Assembly: GCF_022539505.1 (NCBI RefSeq)
Contig: NC_061508.1
Coordinates: forward strand, 342,005,484-342,069,483
Source: Lolium rigidum
Taxonomy: Eukaryota; Streptophyta; Magnoliopsida; Poales; Poaceae
DNA length: 64,000 nucleotides
Reading direction: 5' to 3'
The translations under genes were made by a program, and so were the position numbers. This document shows positions 56,117-64,000 of this stretch, piece after piece. Position 1 is the stretch's first letter. Every line of letters starts with the position of its first letter. The notes beneath the pieces were generated by a model, which had not been told where the DNA came from, searched no databases, and saw nothing but the letters and a program-made list of their open reading frames with translations.

Positions 56117-56807
56117 AGTTGACCTTACGGACCTTGGCCGTCTCCTTCCTCCCGCTACAGTAAGGGGAAGGGCGATTTTTCTGGAAAAGCTTGGTCGCCC
56201 ACTTCGCGAGCTCTGGATCCGTGGGATCCCTTCTCTTCCGTCGGCTGCCTCGGCAGCGGGAGGAGGGGGGATCCCCGGATCGTAGCCTGTTCATAGTAGG
56301 GTCGTCTGGGTCTCCGCTCGGTGGCGTCGAGGAGGTGGTGACGCCGGCGATGCGGTTTTTGGTGGCGAGCTTCTTCCCTTCCAGCAGCGGTGGTCTTCGG
56401 GGTACTGCTGTGAGGAGCTCGCCTCCCGGTGCTCCTCGTTCCGCGGATCGGGTGAGTATCTCAATCCCTCTCCGGATCGAAGGTGGTGGTTGATCTGGAT
56501 CGTGAAATCGAAGAAGTTGATGATGGCGAGCGGCGCGACGTCGTTGGTGAGGCGTGGAGTAGGTTCTTCTGCGTGCCGGTGAGTTCCGACTACCCCGCCG
56601 CCGAGGGGTTGCTTCGAATCCAAGGCGCGTGCGAAGCTATGGCAGCGGCCCGCCGGCCTCGGCTCCGGGTCGTCGCCGGCGAGGTCGGGGTCCTGTATGG
56701 GCTTATCTGTAATTTCTGTTTCTTTCAGGACCTATCTGTAAGATCGCTGCTGTAATATCATCTCTTTCTTCTCGCAAAAAAAAAAAAAAAAAAAAAAAGA
56801 AAAAATA
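56117..56807 (+). mobile_element. Non-autonomous non-LTR retroposon with 19-bp target duplication
   Basis: AAGAATTTAGTAATCATGA occurs just before (56098-56116) and just after the A-rich tail (56808-56826). The tail is 23 or so A plus GAAAAAT. The interior is GC-rich and lacks reverse transcriptase. Frames up to 117 codons show no domain. It resembles the element at 4024-5130 in general plan: CTACAGTA near the 5' end, CTGTAATAT shortly before the tail. Confidence 0.88.
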
Positions 56808-56859
56808 AAGAATTTAGTAATCATGATTTTATTTATAAACGGAGCGAAAGCCTATTTTA

Positions 56860-57375
56860 AATAAAAAAATCAGTAATTAAAATGTGTTATGCATTATCAT
56901 GCATATTAGTCCCACAAAAATAATGATGTGGCAGCTAATTAAGGGGAAGAGAGGAGATTAGAGTAACATAGGTGGATACTGTATCATAGCAAATATCACG
57001 AGAAAATTTAATGTCAAACAAATCTTGTGCACAAATTTGCATTGAGATCGTAAAAAGCAATAAATATCGGTTCATAGGACTTACGCGTATTTTTAGGTCG
57101 TAAATTTTATCAACATAATTTAAAATATATATTATAAAATATATATCATTAGAAAGTTTAGATGTTCTACTTTCTAATGATATAATTTTTATATTGTAAA
57201 ATTGACATTATGTTGACCAAATAGGCAACTTAGGAATAAGCACAAGCCCTGTGAACTGGGACGGAGGGTGTACTACTCTATGATACTACCCACTCTATAG
57301 ATAGTAGCATACACAAATATCATATGCACGGTACTACTACATGATACATACCACTATGACCAGCCTTACGCTAGA
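56860..57375. mobile_element. Overlapping MITE remnants
   Basis: The right part (to GACCAGCCTTA, about 57367) resembles a common Tourist-like grass MITE. Embedded in it, ...AGCACAAGCCCTGTGAACTG then GGACGGAGGGTGTA at about 57238-57272 is the right end of a Stowaway-type element; its left counterpart near 57075 is degraded. Confidence 0.45.
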
Positions 57376-57549
57376 ACTTCCTTGCCCATAATGAGACCCA
57401 TGCCGTACAGTACGGAATCGGAATCACGGGCAGCTCTACCCAGCTGGAGTTGTCGATTAAAGTCATGCTTTAATTTCTCTTTGTTATTGACGATTTCGTT
57501 ATTTACTCTTAGTAGGGGTGTAAATGGATAGGATAATTTCAGCACCGAA

Positions 57550-58230
57550 ATCGATACCGGATCAATTCAGCTAACGGATTGTGAGGATAGACCTTTGTGG
57601 TTATTTCATCCATCTGGTGAGTATTCCGTAAAATCTTTCTATGGTGTTATTAATGATGGTGGGGTTGTCCCTATCAATACACCGGCTATGTGGAAACTTC
57701 GTGTCCCACCAAGAATTCATGTTTTCCTATGGCTTTTGTCTAGTAACAAACTTCTCACCGGAGATAATTTGAGTAAACGGAGGGAGGTGAATGATAAAAC
57801 ATATTTGTTTTGTAGCGAACATGAAACTGCCCATCACCTCTTTTTTGATTGTGTTGTTGCTAAAGTGATATGGAGTTATGTATCTGATATTTTTAACAAG
57901 GTTGTGGGCTATGGTGGCTTACTAAGAATAAAAATTCGGTTCTAAATATCATCTCATCTGTGGTGTTGTGGACCTTGTGGTCGACACACAATGATCTTTG
58001 CTTTCAGGGCAAAAGGTGGCCAGGTGTCAAGGAAATCCTTCGGCGCCTATGTTCCACAATCAGAAGTTGGCGATGCCTGGACAAATATTCGGGCCTGATG
58101 GATTCCAACCTGATGCTTTTGGATCATCACCAAGGGGAACTGCTTCGGGTAGCCTAGACATGAGCAACATGTTGTTGGGCACCATAGGAAAATCTTATGC
58201 CTCGGTAGCAGACCTCCTCTTGTGATGGCA
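57550..58230 (+). pseudogene. LINE (L1 clade) 3' fragment with zf-RVT domain
   Basis: The frame 57595-57945 reads WLFHPSGEYSVKSFYGVIN, then WKLRVPPRIHVFLWLLSSNK and CSEHETAHHLFFDCVVAKVI, the zf-RVT zinc-binding region. A frame change near 57915 leads to VVLWTLWSTHNDLCFQGKRW and a C-terminus ending about 58170. This is a different LINE from the one split at 16862/31189. The 5' part is missing. Confidence 0.88.
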
Positions 58231-58362
58231 TCAAGAAACAGCCTGCGAGATGCTGTTGAAGAATGCTTGTCTACATTAATAAATCTACGTATCTTTTTTC
58301 TGTGTTGCTATCTGAGTATTTCTTTTATGTTTTTAGACTACTCCCCAAGTTCTGGATATGAT

Positions 58363-58820
58363 TGAAGGAGATATGCCCTAGAGGAAATAATAAAAGTGGT
58401 TATTATTTATATCTCTATGTTTATGATAAATGTTTATATGTCATGCTATAATTGTATTAACCGAAACATTAGTACATGTGTGATATGTAGACAACAAGAA
58501 GTCCCTAGTATGCCTCTTAAACTAGCTTGTTGATTAATGGATGATTAGTTTCATAATCATGAACATTGGATGTTATTAATAACAAGGTTATATCATTATA
58601 TGAATGATGTAATGGACACACCCAATTAAGCATAGCATAAGATCTCGTCATTAAGTTATTTGCTATAAGCTTTCGATACATAGTTACCTAGTCCTTATGA
58701 CCATGAGATCATGTAAATCACTTATACCGGAAAGGTACTTTGATTACACCAAACACCACTCGCGTAAATGGGTGGCTATAAAGGTGGGATTAAGTATCCG
58801 GAAAGTATGAGTTGAGGCAT
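58363..58820 (+). mobile_element. BARE/WIS/Angela-type copia LTR, 5' part, cut by the assembly gap
   Basis: Starts TGAAGGAGATATGCCCTAGA and continues with GTTATTATTTATATC, ATGCTATAATTGTATTAACC, ACATGTGTGA, CATTGGATG and GGGTGGCTATAAAGGTG, in the order known for the BARE-1/WIS-2/Angela LTR of Pooideae. TATA-like GCTATAAAG is at about 58770-58778. It runs into the gap, so length and mate are unknown. Confidence 0.85.
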
Positions 58821-58920
58821 NNNNNNNNNNNNNNNNNNNNNNNNNNNNNNNNNNNNNNNNNNNNNNNNNNNNNNNNNNNNNNNNNNNNNNNNNNNNNNNN
58901 NNNNNNNNNNNNNNNNNNNN
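58821..58920. other. Assembly gap (100 N)
   Basis: Exactly 100 undetermined bases, the usual placeholder for a gap of unknown size. Frames crossing it are meaningless. Confidence 0.99.
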
Positions 58921-58944
58921 CAACTGGTTGCAGAATAGTGCTGG

Positions 58945-58966
58945 TATATATATATATATATATATA
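58945..58966. repeat. (TA)n microsatellite
   Basis: About 11 TA units just right of the gap. Confidence 0.9.
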
Positions 58967-59154
58967 CATCCAATAATGGTCCATTGGAATGTTCATCTTC
59001 TCCTATGGTGCGAAAATATAGTGCATAAGTTTAGTCAAATGAAAATTAATTTTATTCAATATATCATCGTTAAAAATTCTCCAGTTATCCACAAATACAA
59101 GTTATCCACAAAATTCTCCAGTGAAAAATTCTCCAGTTATCCACAAATATATAT

Positions 59155-60337
59155 TGTTGAAGTTACTTACTATTGCGGTCAGAAACCCACCAGCGGGCAG
59201 CGACGGGCAACACCGTAGAGCCGGGAACAACTCAGGGCTGCGGCTGGCCCCGGTCCCTCAGAGCGACGGCCCGCAAAGCCTTCTGGTCACACGTCCGATG
59301 CTGTCGCAAGGGCATGCCACCTGACCTATACCCGGTCGGGGAAGGTGTTGGATGATGCCTCGCTTAGTTTCCTGCATGGCATAAACGTAAACATTAAATA
59401 CGAGCCTCGATCGGCTCTCGGGTTATCTCGTGAATTGGCTCAAAGAGCCGATCCACCCATGATTCGCACGAGGTGTACGAATATATGGTGGTCCTGCTTG
59501 ATCAAGATAAAGCTAAAGCGATCTACGACGATTTAGGGTTTTCACCGCATAATCGGATCATCCTACTCACGATTGGGCCTCGCGCTCGCGTACGGTGATC
59601 GTAAGCCGATCCTAGACAGGGCCTAAAAACCAACACGAGGTTGATCCCCGGAACATCCTGTCTAGGGCTAGCAAACTACACCCTACACGCCGCTGGATCC
59701 TCCAACCCTTTGTAAGGCCTAACTATTGCGGATATTAAACTAATCCTTGAAGAACAAGGAGCAACCGTAACGGATCGGATCTACTAAACAATGATCAAGC
59801 GGGGTGCCGCCCCTACACCTAAGATAGGTGTAAGGGCGGCTAGATGTACAAGGGTTGCACTACGACAGCATATGATACGAAGAACAATGCTAACCCTAAC
59901 ACATCTAAGATAACTACGTTGCTCGCCATCAAAAAGGCTTCGATACGAGCAACGCATGAACAACGTAATAGGCTTGTGCTGCCTAGATCGCAAGATGCGA
60001 TCTAGGCAGCATGGTGCTTACCAGGAGAAACCCTCGAGACGAAGGAGTTGGCGATGCGCCGAGATTGATTTGTGTTGAACGTTGGTTGTTGTTTATTCCA
60101 TAAACCCTAGATACATATTTATAGTCCGGGGGACTTTCTAATTCAGGTGTGCACCTAACCGTGCACGGGTAAAACTCTAACTCCTAACCGACACGTATCC
60201 TACTATGGTACAGATACACGGGCAATTAGCCCAAACTTGGTACACAAGGCCGATTCATGTATTTCTTCTATGTATATTCTTTAAGCCCATCTCCAATCGC
60301 GGCCCACCTCTGACTTGGTCAAATTCTGGTGATAACA
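59155..60337 (-). mobile_element. Ty3/gypsy-like LTR (1.18 kb), 3' LTR of a minus-strand element
   Basis: On the minus strand it starts TGTTATCACCAGAATTTGAC and ends ...GTAACTTCAACA, with a TATA box CTATAAATATG at about 60113-60123. A polypurine tract (CCAGGGGGGCATG) precedes it at 60338-60350, so this is the 3' LTR. AGCCGATC words and the start resemble Triticeae gypsy families such as Fatima; the exact family is not certain. Confidence 0.7.
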
Positions 60338-60624
60338 CATGCCCCCCTGGTTTTGGAAATGACATTTCCAAAATCACTCTGCTTTTTCTTCGTCGGGTCA
60401 TGTCGTGGCAGAGCAGAACCGTTGCAGCATCCTTCATCATGACACCTTGTCTTCTCAACTTTTCCGCAAAATTTGATAGTTTTAGCATCACTTCCTCGGA
60501 AACTGCAATGGCATTAAATCTCCACTAAGCTCATCATTATTTAACCGTGCCGATTGATCAGTCCTCTTCATCCCCTTCCTCTGTTCTAGCTGTCGGCACC
60601 AAAAAACCCTCTCCTTCCATAGCC

Positions 60625-61161
60625 ATGTCGTCCTCTTCCTCCCCTTCCATTTCTCTCCAATCCTCTTCCTCAAGCGAGTCGATTCCAGGGCACAACCAGA
60701 TGGAGGCATACAACCGGCACGCTCCCAATTATTGGGACGAGCGGGAGTGGGACTTCGATTTCGTGCCAGAGGGTGAGGACCTCGTCTGGTCAGATGGGGC
60801 CATGCCCCTAACTGACGGGGAGGATGACCTCCGATTCCTGATTGACGGAGCACTGGAGGCGGAGAACAACGACGACGACCCTCCCTTCCGGGGTAAATTC
60901 ACCTCCATCACCAAAGAAAAAGAAGAGGATGACGAAGACGAAGACATCTCCTCCGACACGAAGAAGGAACAGGAGGACGACACCTCCTCCGACGAACCAC
61001 CGCCAAAGCGCATCCGTGGCTGGGCTTGGTCAGATGAGGACGACGACGATGACGAGGAAGAAGCCTCCGCTGAAGGTTACAGTAGCAGCAACGAGGAACT
61101 CGTCGACAGCAGCAATGACGGTAGCTACCCCAGCGATGGCGAAGACAGCAACAGCCCTTAG
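60625..61161 (+). CDS. Antisense additional ORF of the gypsy-like element: Ser/Asp/Glu-rich protein, 178 aa
   Basis: The ATG at 60625 opens MSSSSSPSISLQSSSSSES. A middle block NYWDEREWDFDFVPEGEDLV and LRFLIDGALEAEN follows, then long acidic tracts around KRIRGWAWSDEDDDD. A TAG stop at 61159-61161 is followed within 110 bp by an AATGAAAA poly(A)-like signal. It lies on the plus strand, opposite to the LTR. Additional ORFs antisense to gag-pol are known from Tat-lineage gypsy elements (Grande, RIRE2, Ogre relatives); their role is unknown. The frame is intact. It could also be read in-frame from an upstream GTG, which I reject in favour of the ATG. Confidence 0.6.
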   Translation: MSSSSSPSISLQSSSSSESIPGHNQMEAYNRHAPNYWDEREWDFDFVPEGEDLVWSDGAMPLTDGEDDLRFLIDGALEAENNDDDPPFRGKFTSITKEKEEDDEDEDISSDTKKEQEDDTSSDEPPPKRIRGWAWSDEDDDDDEEEASAEGYSSSNEELVDSSNDGSYPSDGEDSNSP

Positions 61162-62146
61162 AGTAGGGACTGATTAGCATAGGATTAGCAGTAGTAATCT
61201 GTTCCTCTTTGTTGAACAATCGGCTTTTCTTTGTAAGAAATCTTATTATCAATGAAAACACTTCCTTTGATTTCGCCGATGTCCTCTATGCTGATTTAGC
61301 CGATTTTTCCTCATCTGACTCTGTCGACTGTTTAGCCTAATCAATGCTTAATGACTGATGGCAACGCACCGGTCTCTCATGATAATCTGCGAGACATGCC
61401 AATTCAGTCATCCCTCTAAGTTAGCCAGCTCTGCCGATGATGATAGCACAGCCGATCGCAGTAGGCCGGCGATTTGGTCTTGAGCAGGCGTCTTTAAGAG
61501 AACCCTGGAACTGTCGCTGAATCATCTTGGATGCTAAAACTGATAACTCTGTAACAAAAACACCACTCTTCAGAACAGTTGCGATGTAGAGCCAGCCGAT
61601 TCCAACCAAATCGGCTCTCCAGAGCAAAGATTTTTTAGGGCAAGCTGCCCCCCGAGCCTTAATCAAGGCGAGAATACCGGCGAGGATGCACAGGTCGAAC
61701 AAAAAGGTTCTGACCTCAGGCAATCTGGTAATCCGAGATAGCCACCATGAAGAGTCAGCTAAACTTGCCCACCAGCTTAATGGGAAAGAGGCTGCCTTGC
61801 ATGCCAAACTGATGTTACTGCTGAACTTGGCGCAAAGGGTTGTCGGCTCATTGCAGCCGAGGCTGCTCTCATTATACATTCCCTTCAAGGAAACAGAAAC
61901 TCTTGAAGCCGAACTGAACACCATCTTGGCGAAAAACTGGGCCTTGAGCACATAGCCGGTAGGTCTTGTGTAACTGCACTAGAGTCGATGGCTGCGCCTC
62001 GGCTTCGTTTCTTAGTTCTAAAGTCGATGTCCTTGCATCGGCTGCACATTGCAAGAAACTGCGTGAGAATTTTTTTTTTACAGGCCGGTTTTTCTATCGG
62101 CCCCCAATGTTTCACTGCACATGTATCGCACATGTTCAGCTGATTA
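61162..62146 (+). other. Gypsy-like internal remnant with a second small ORF
   Basis: Contains repeated GCCGAT words of the same element. A frame at 61686-61955 reads SAKLAHQLNGKEAALHAKLM and LLNLAQRVVGSLQ, a helical segment, perhaps part of the same antisense transcript unit. The element is cut at 62146 by a CACTA end. Confidence 0.45.
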
Positions 62147-62654
62147 CACTACAAGAAATCTGCCATAATATGACGTTTTTTTTATGACTGGAAATCAAAA
62201 TGTCATAGCTTTATGACGTTCCTAGCTTTGACCGTCCTTGGCCACTCGGGGGGGGGGCAAAACCCTAGAAAATCGTGACGTTATTGGGCAAAAATGTCAT
62301 TGCCAATTTAGGTCAAAACGTCATTAGCAAAATTAAGTGGCCTACGACGTTTTTCCACTGCCGATTGCGACAAATCAATAACGTCATTGGCATGCCAAAA
62401 AAAATTAGCCAATCGAGAAAACAGAAAACAACCTACCAAGGATCAGCTCCAAACTTGAATCTCAACCGTCCGAAGCATCCAACGCACCAAACCACGCGCG
62501 GAATTTTCCCATTGGCGCCTAAAATTTTTGGGTCACGCGCGCGAGGACCAACCAGACCACTTTAATTTTGCTTCCGCCCCGCCCCATCCCACCACTCCTC
62601 CCCGCCCCGTCCAACCCTAACCAGATCCACACCACCTCCTCCGCCGCCCCCACC

Positions 62655-63028
62655 ACCTCCTCCGCCGTGCGGAAGCTCCCCATCAAGCGCCGCTCCCCGC
62701 CGCGGCCACCACCTCCCCGCCCTCCTCCTCCGGCCCGGCCTCCTCCGGCGCCAACCCCGCCTTCAAGTTCCAGCGCATCTGGTCCGAGACCGACGAGCTG
62801 CGCTTCCTGCAGGGCCTGCTCGGCTGCGGCGCGCAGGGCCAGGGCCTGCTCGGCTGCCGCCTCAGGAACAAGCACCGCGCCGTCGCCGCCCGCGTCGCCA
62901 AGGGGCTCGACCCGGCCCACCTCGCGCCGCACGACCGCGACGTGCTCCACCTCTGCTCCCGGCTCTGGGACCCCGCCTACGCCGCCGCCGCCCTCGTCCG
63001 CCGCATCCCCCGTCGCCGCTTTATCTAA
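62655..63028 (+). pseudogene. GeBP/Storekeeper (DUF573) DNA-binding domain fragment captured in the CACTA element
   Basis: After KLPIKRRSPP (first frame) and a one-base frame change near 62700, the second frame reads an Ala/Thr/Ser/Pro-rich linker, then FKFQRIWSETDELRFLQGLL. That is the hallmark start of the GLABROUS1 enhancer-binding protein / Storekeeper central domain. It continues RLRNKHRAVAARVAKGLDPA and HDRDVLHLCSRLWDPAYAAA, and stops at TAA 63026-63028. Intact family members add a C-terminal leucine-zipper-like region, which is absent. GeBP proteins are plant transcriptional regulators in trichome and cytokinin pathways. The fragment is GC-rich like a grass 5' exon, and the preceding CCAACCCTAACC suggests that its 5' UTR was captured with it. 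Confidence 0.75.
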
Positions 63029-63098
63029 CCCTAATCTCGCTCTTCGTCTCCCTCGCCCGCGAGAGAACGCAGATCCGCCTCGGTGAGAATCCGTCGCC

Positions 63099-63168
63099 AT
63101 GTCGTCCGGCCGAGGTCGCTCGCACCCTTGCCGCCCTCATCCTCCACGATGACGGGATCTCCATCACA
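63099..63168 (+). pseudogene. 60S acidic ribosomal protein P1, exon 1 fragment captured in the CACTA element
   Basis: The ATG at 63099 starts M-S-S-G. After one extra C (about 63110-63111) the frame reads EVARTLAALILHDDGISIT, the conserved N-terminus of P1 stalk proteins. A GTAAGT donor follows at 63169, so the piece matches a first exon. A C/T-rich 5' UTR-like leader with CCCTAATCTCGC precedes it. Intact P1 has about 110 residues and ends in a GFGLFD-type tail; none is seen. A candidate acceptor (TTGCACAG, ending 63638) precedes sequence that does not clearly match P1 exon 2. The one-base insertion makes it non-functional. Confidence 0.6.
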
Positions 63169-63171
63169 GTA

Positions 63172-64000
63172 AGTTACCCCTCACGATTTCTTCTCTTCTC
63201 CGTTCGTTTTCTCGGTTGGATTCGGTGCAACAGCATGTTATGTGCTGTTCCAGAATCTGTGCTTTTCGCTGCCAAGCATTTTTTTGGTCTTGTTAGGTTG
63301 GTAATTTTACTATGTAATGATGTACTGCTCGTTATTCCTAATTGCTTACCAGACATGAGTATATTGAACTGTCCCTGAGCTTGAGAATTTTCAATAATAA
63401 CTAATAGTATTGCAGTAAATCACTGCTTGCCTAATTCGAATATCATCCACTAGTTTCAACATTGACCGTCGAAAATTTGAAGAATTATATCTTAAAAAAA
63501 TGAAGCATCAATTTGCTTCCTGGTGTAAAAAGCTATTAACATGCTATTGGTACTCGATTTCTTTCCAACTTGAATGTCGCATTTGTTTCTATCTTGTTTA
63601 ATATCTCGCTAACTAAAATGCATCTCATGCTTGCACAGGTGTCCAGACTTGCGAAACTACAAGGTATAGAGCCTATTGCGATGGGATCGTATCATATAAT
63701 GATCTGAAATGCTACCGTTGCTAATCTTGAAATGCTACTCGTTGCTAATCTTGATTTCTATATATATATATGCAAAACATTTGCAATGTTACTAGCATAG
63801 GTCTACGGAACATTCCATTGTTTCTATATACGATGTAATATATCTACAGACTAAAGTTCCTTATCCATTTTGTTACGAAGATCGGGTAGTATGCATGTAT
63901 GGGAATATTACGAGCCATTATCCGGTATCTGGGGAAGCTATTTCCTTTAGTGGCTGTGATGATCACCAGATATATCATCAGCAAGTTCTAATCTGATACA
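63172..64000. other. AT-rich CACTA interior or captured intron, no gene seen
   Basis: Begins as the apparent intron after the P1 exon. No supported coding sequence to the window end. Confidence 0.4.

Larger units (their letters stand above)
62147..64000. mobile_element. CACTA (En/Spm) element, left part, runs past the window
   Basis: Begins CACTACAAGAAATCTGCC, the standard CACTA terminus. Subterminal motifs ATGACGTT, AACGTCAT and ACGTCATTGGC recur at 62160-62390. No transposase is seen in the visible part; instead it holds fragments of two host genes (62655-63028, 63099-63168). The right end is not in the window. Confidence 0.85.

Noticed and set aside
58776..58996. Frames crossing the run of N
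   Set aside because: Artefacts of the 100-base assembly gap.

Overview
The window looks like intergenic, repeat-dominated nuclear DNA of a grass. A BARE/WIS/Angela-type LTR (58363-58820), a Sirevirus, many Stowaway and PIF/Harbinger elements, and a GC-rich single-exon gene all point to subfamily Pooideae. The Angela-like LTR reads as a divergent form rather than the wheat one, so a Poeae grass (ryegrass, fescue or oat group) is my guess for the genus group; that part is inference. One 100-base assembly gap lies at 58821-58920.

Only one intact host gene is supported: a SAUR-family gene on the minus strand (7805-8218) with a TATA box. Nearly everything else is mobile DNA, relics of it, or host gene fragments carried by it.

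Layout. 1-352: tail of a copia polyprotein and a short LTR. 578-5139: a long-TIR MITE, an RNase H-type LINE tail, a Stowaway, a 559-bp tandem duplication and a TSD-flanked retroposon. 6808-9772: hAT MITE, SAUR gene, second Stowaway-family element. 9966-34510 and 41161-55565: two diverged copies of one segmental duplication, each loaded with different insertions. Copy 1 holds two Harbinger elements (one with a Myb/NAM-type ORF, one with a transposase) and a three-level nest: a LINE split by a Helitron, itself split by a 12-kb Sirevirus. Copy 2 holds a Tourist-like element, three Harbinger-type elements with gene-like cargo (one a B3 domain), a tRNA-derived SINE and a Mutator-like element carrying a plant mobile domain gene. 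Between the copies are MITEs and a smaller duplication (36080-36985 / 37505-39090). 56117-64000: another TSD-flanked retroposon, a LINE 3' fragment, the Angela-like LTR cut by the gap, a Ty3/gypsy LTR with an antisense acidic ORF, and the left part of a CACTA element carrying pieces of a GeBP/Storekeeper gene and a 60S acidic ribosomal protein P1 gene.

Biologically the interest is gene capture and nesting: at least five DNA transposons carry gene-like cargo, several with their own TATA box and 5' leader, and the duplicated locus supplies natural empty sites that confirm insertion ends. All transposon ORFs seen have frameshifts or stops, so none is likely to make a full-length protein here. 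Boundaries were read by eye; family names rest on recognised motifs, not on a database search.
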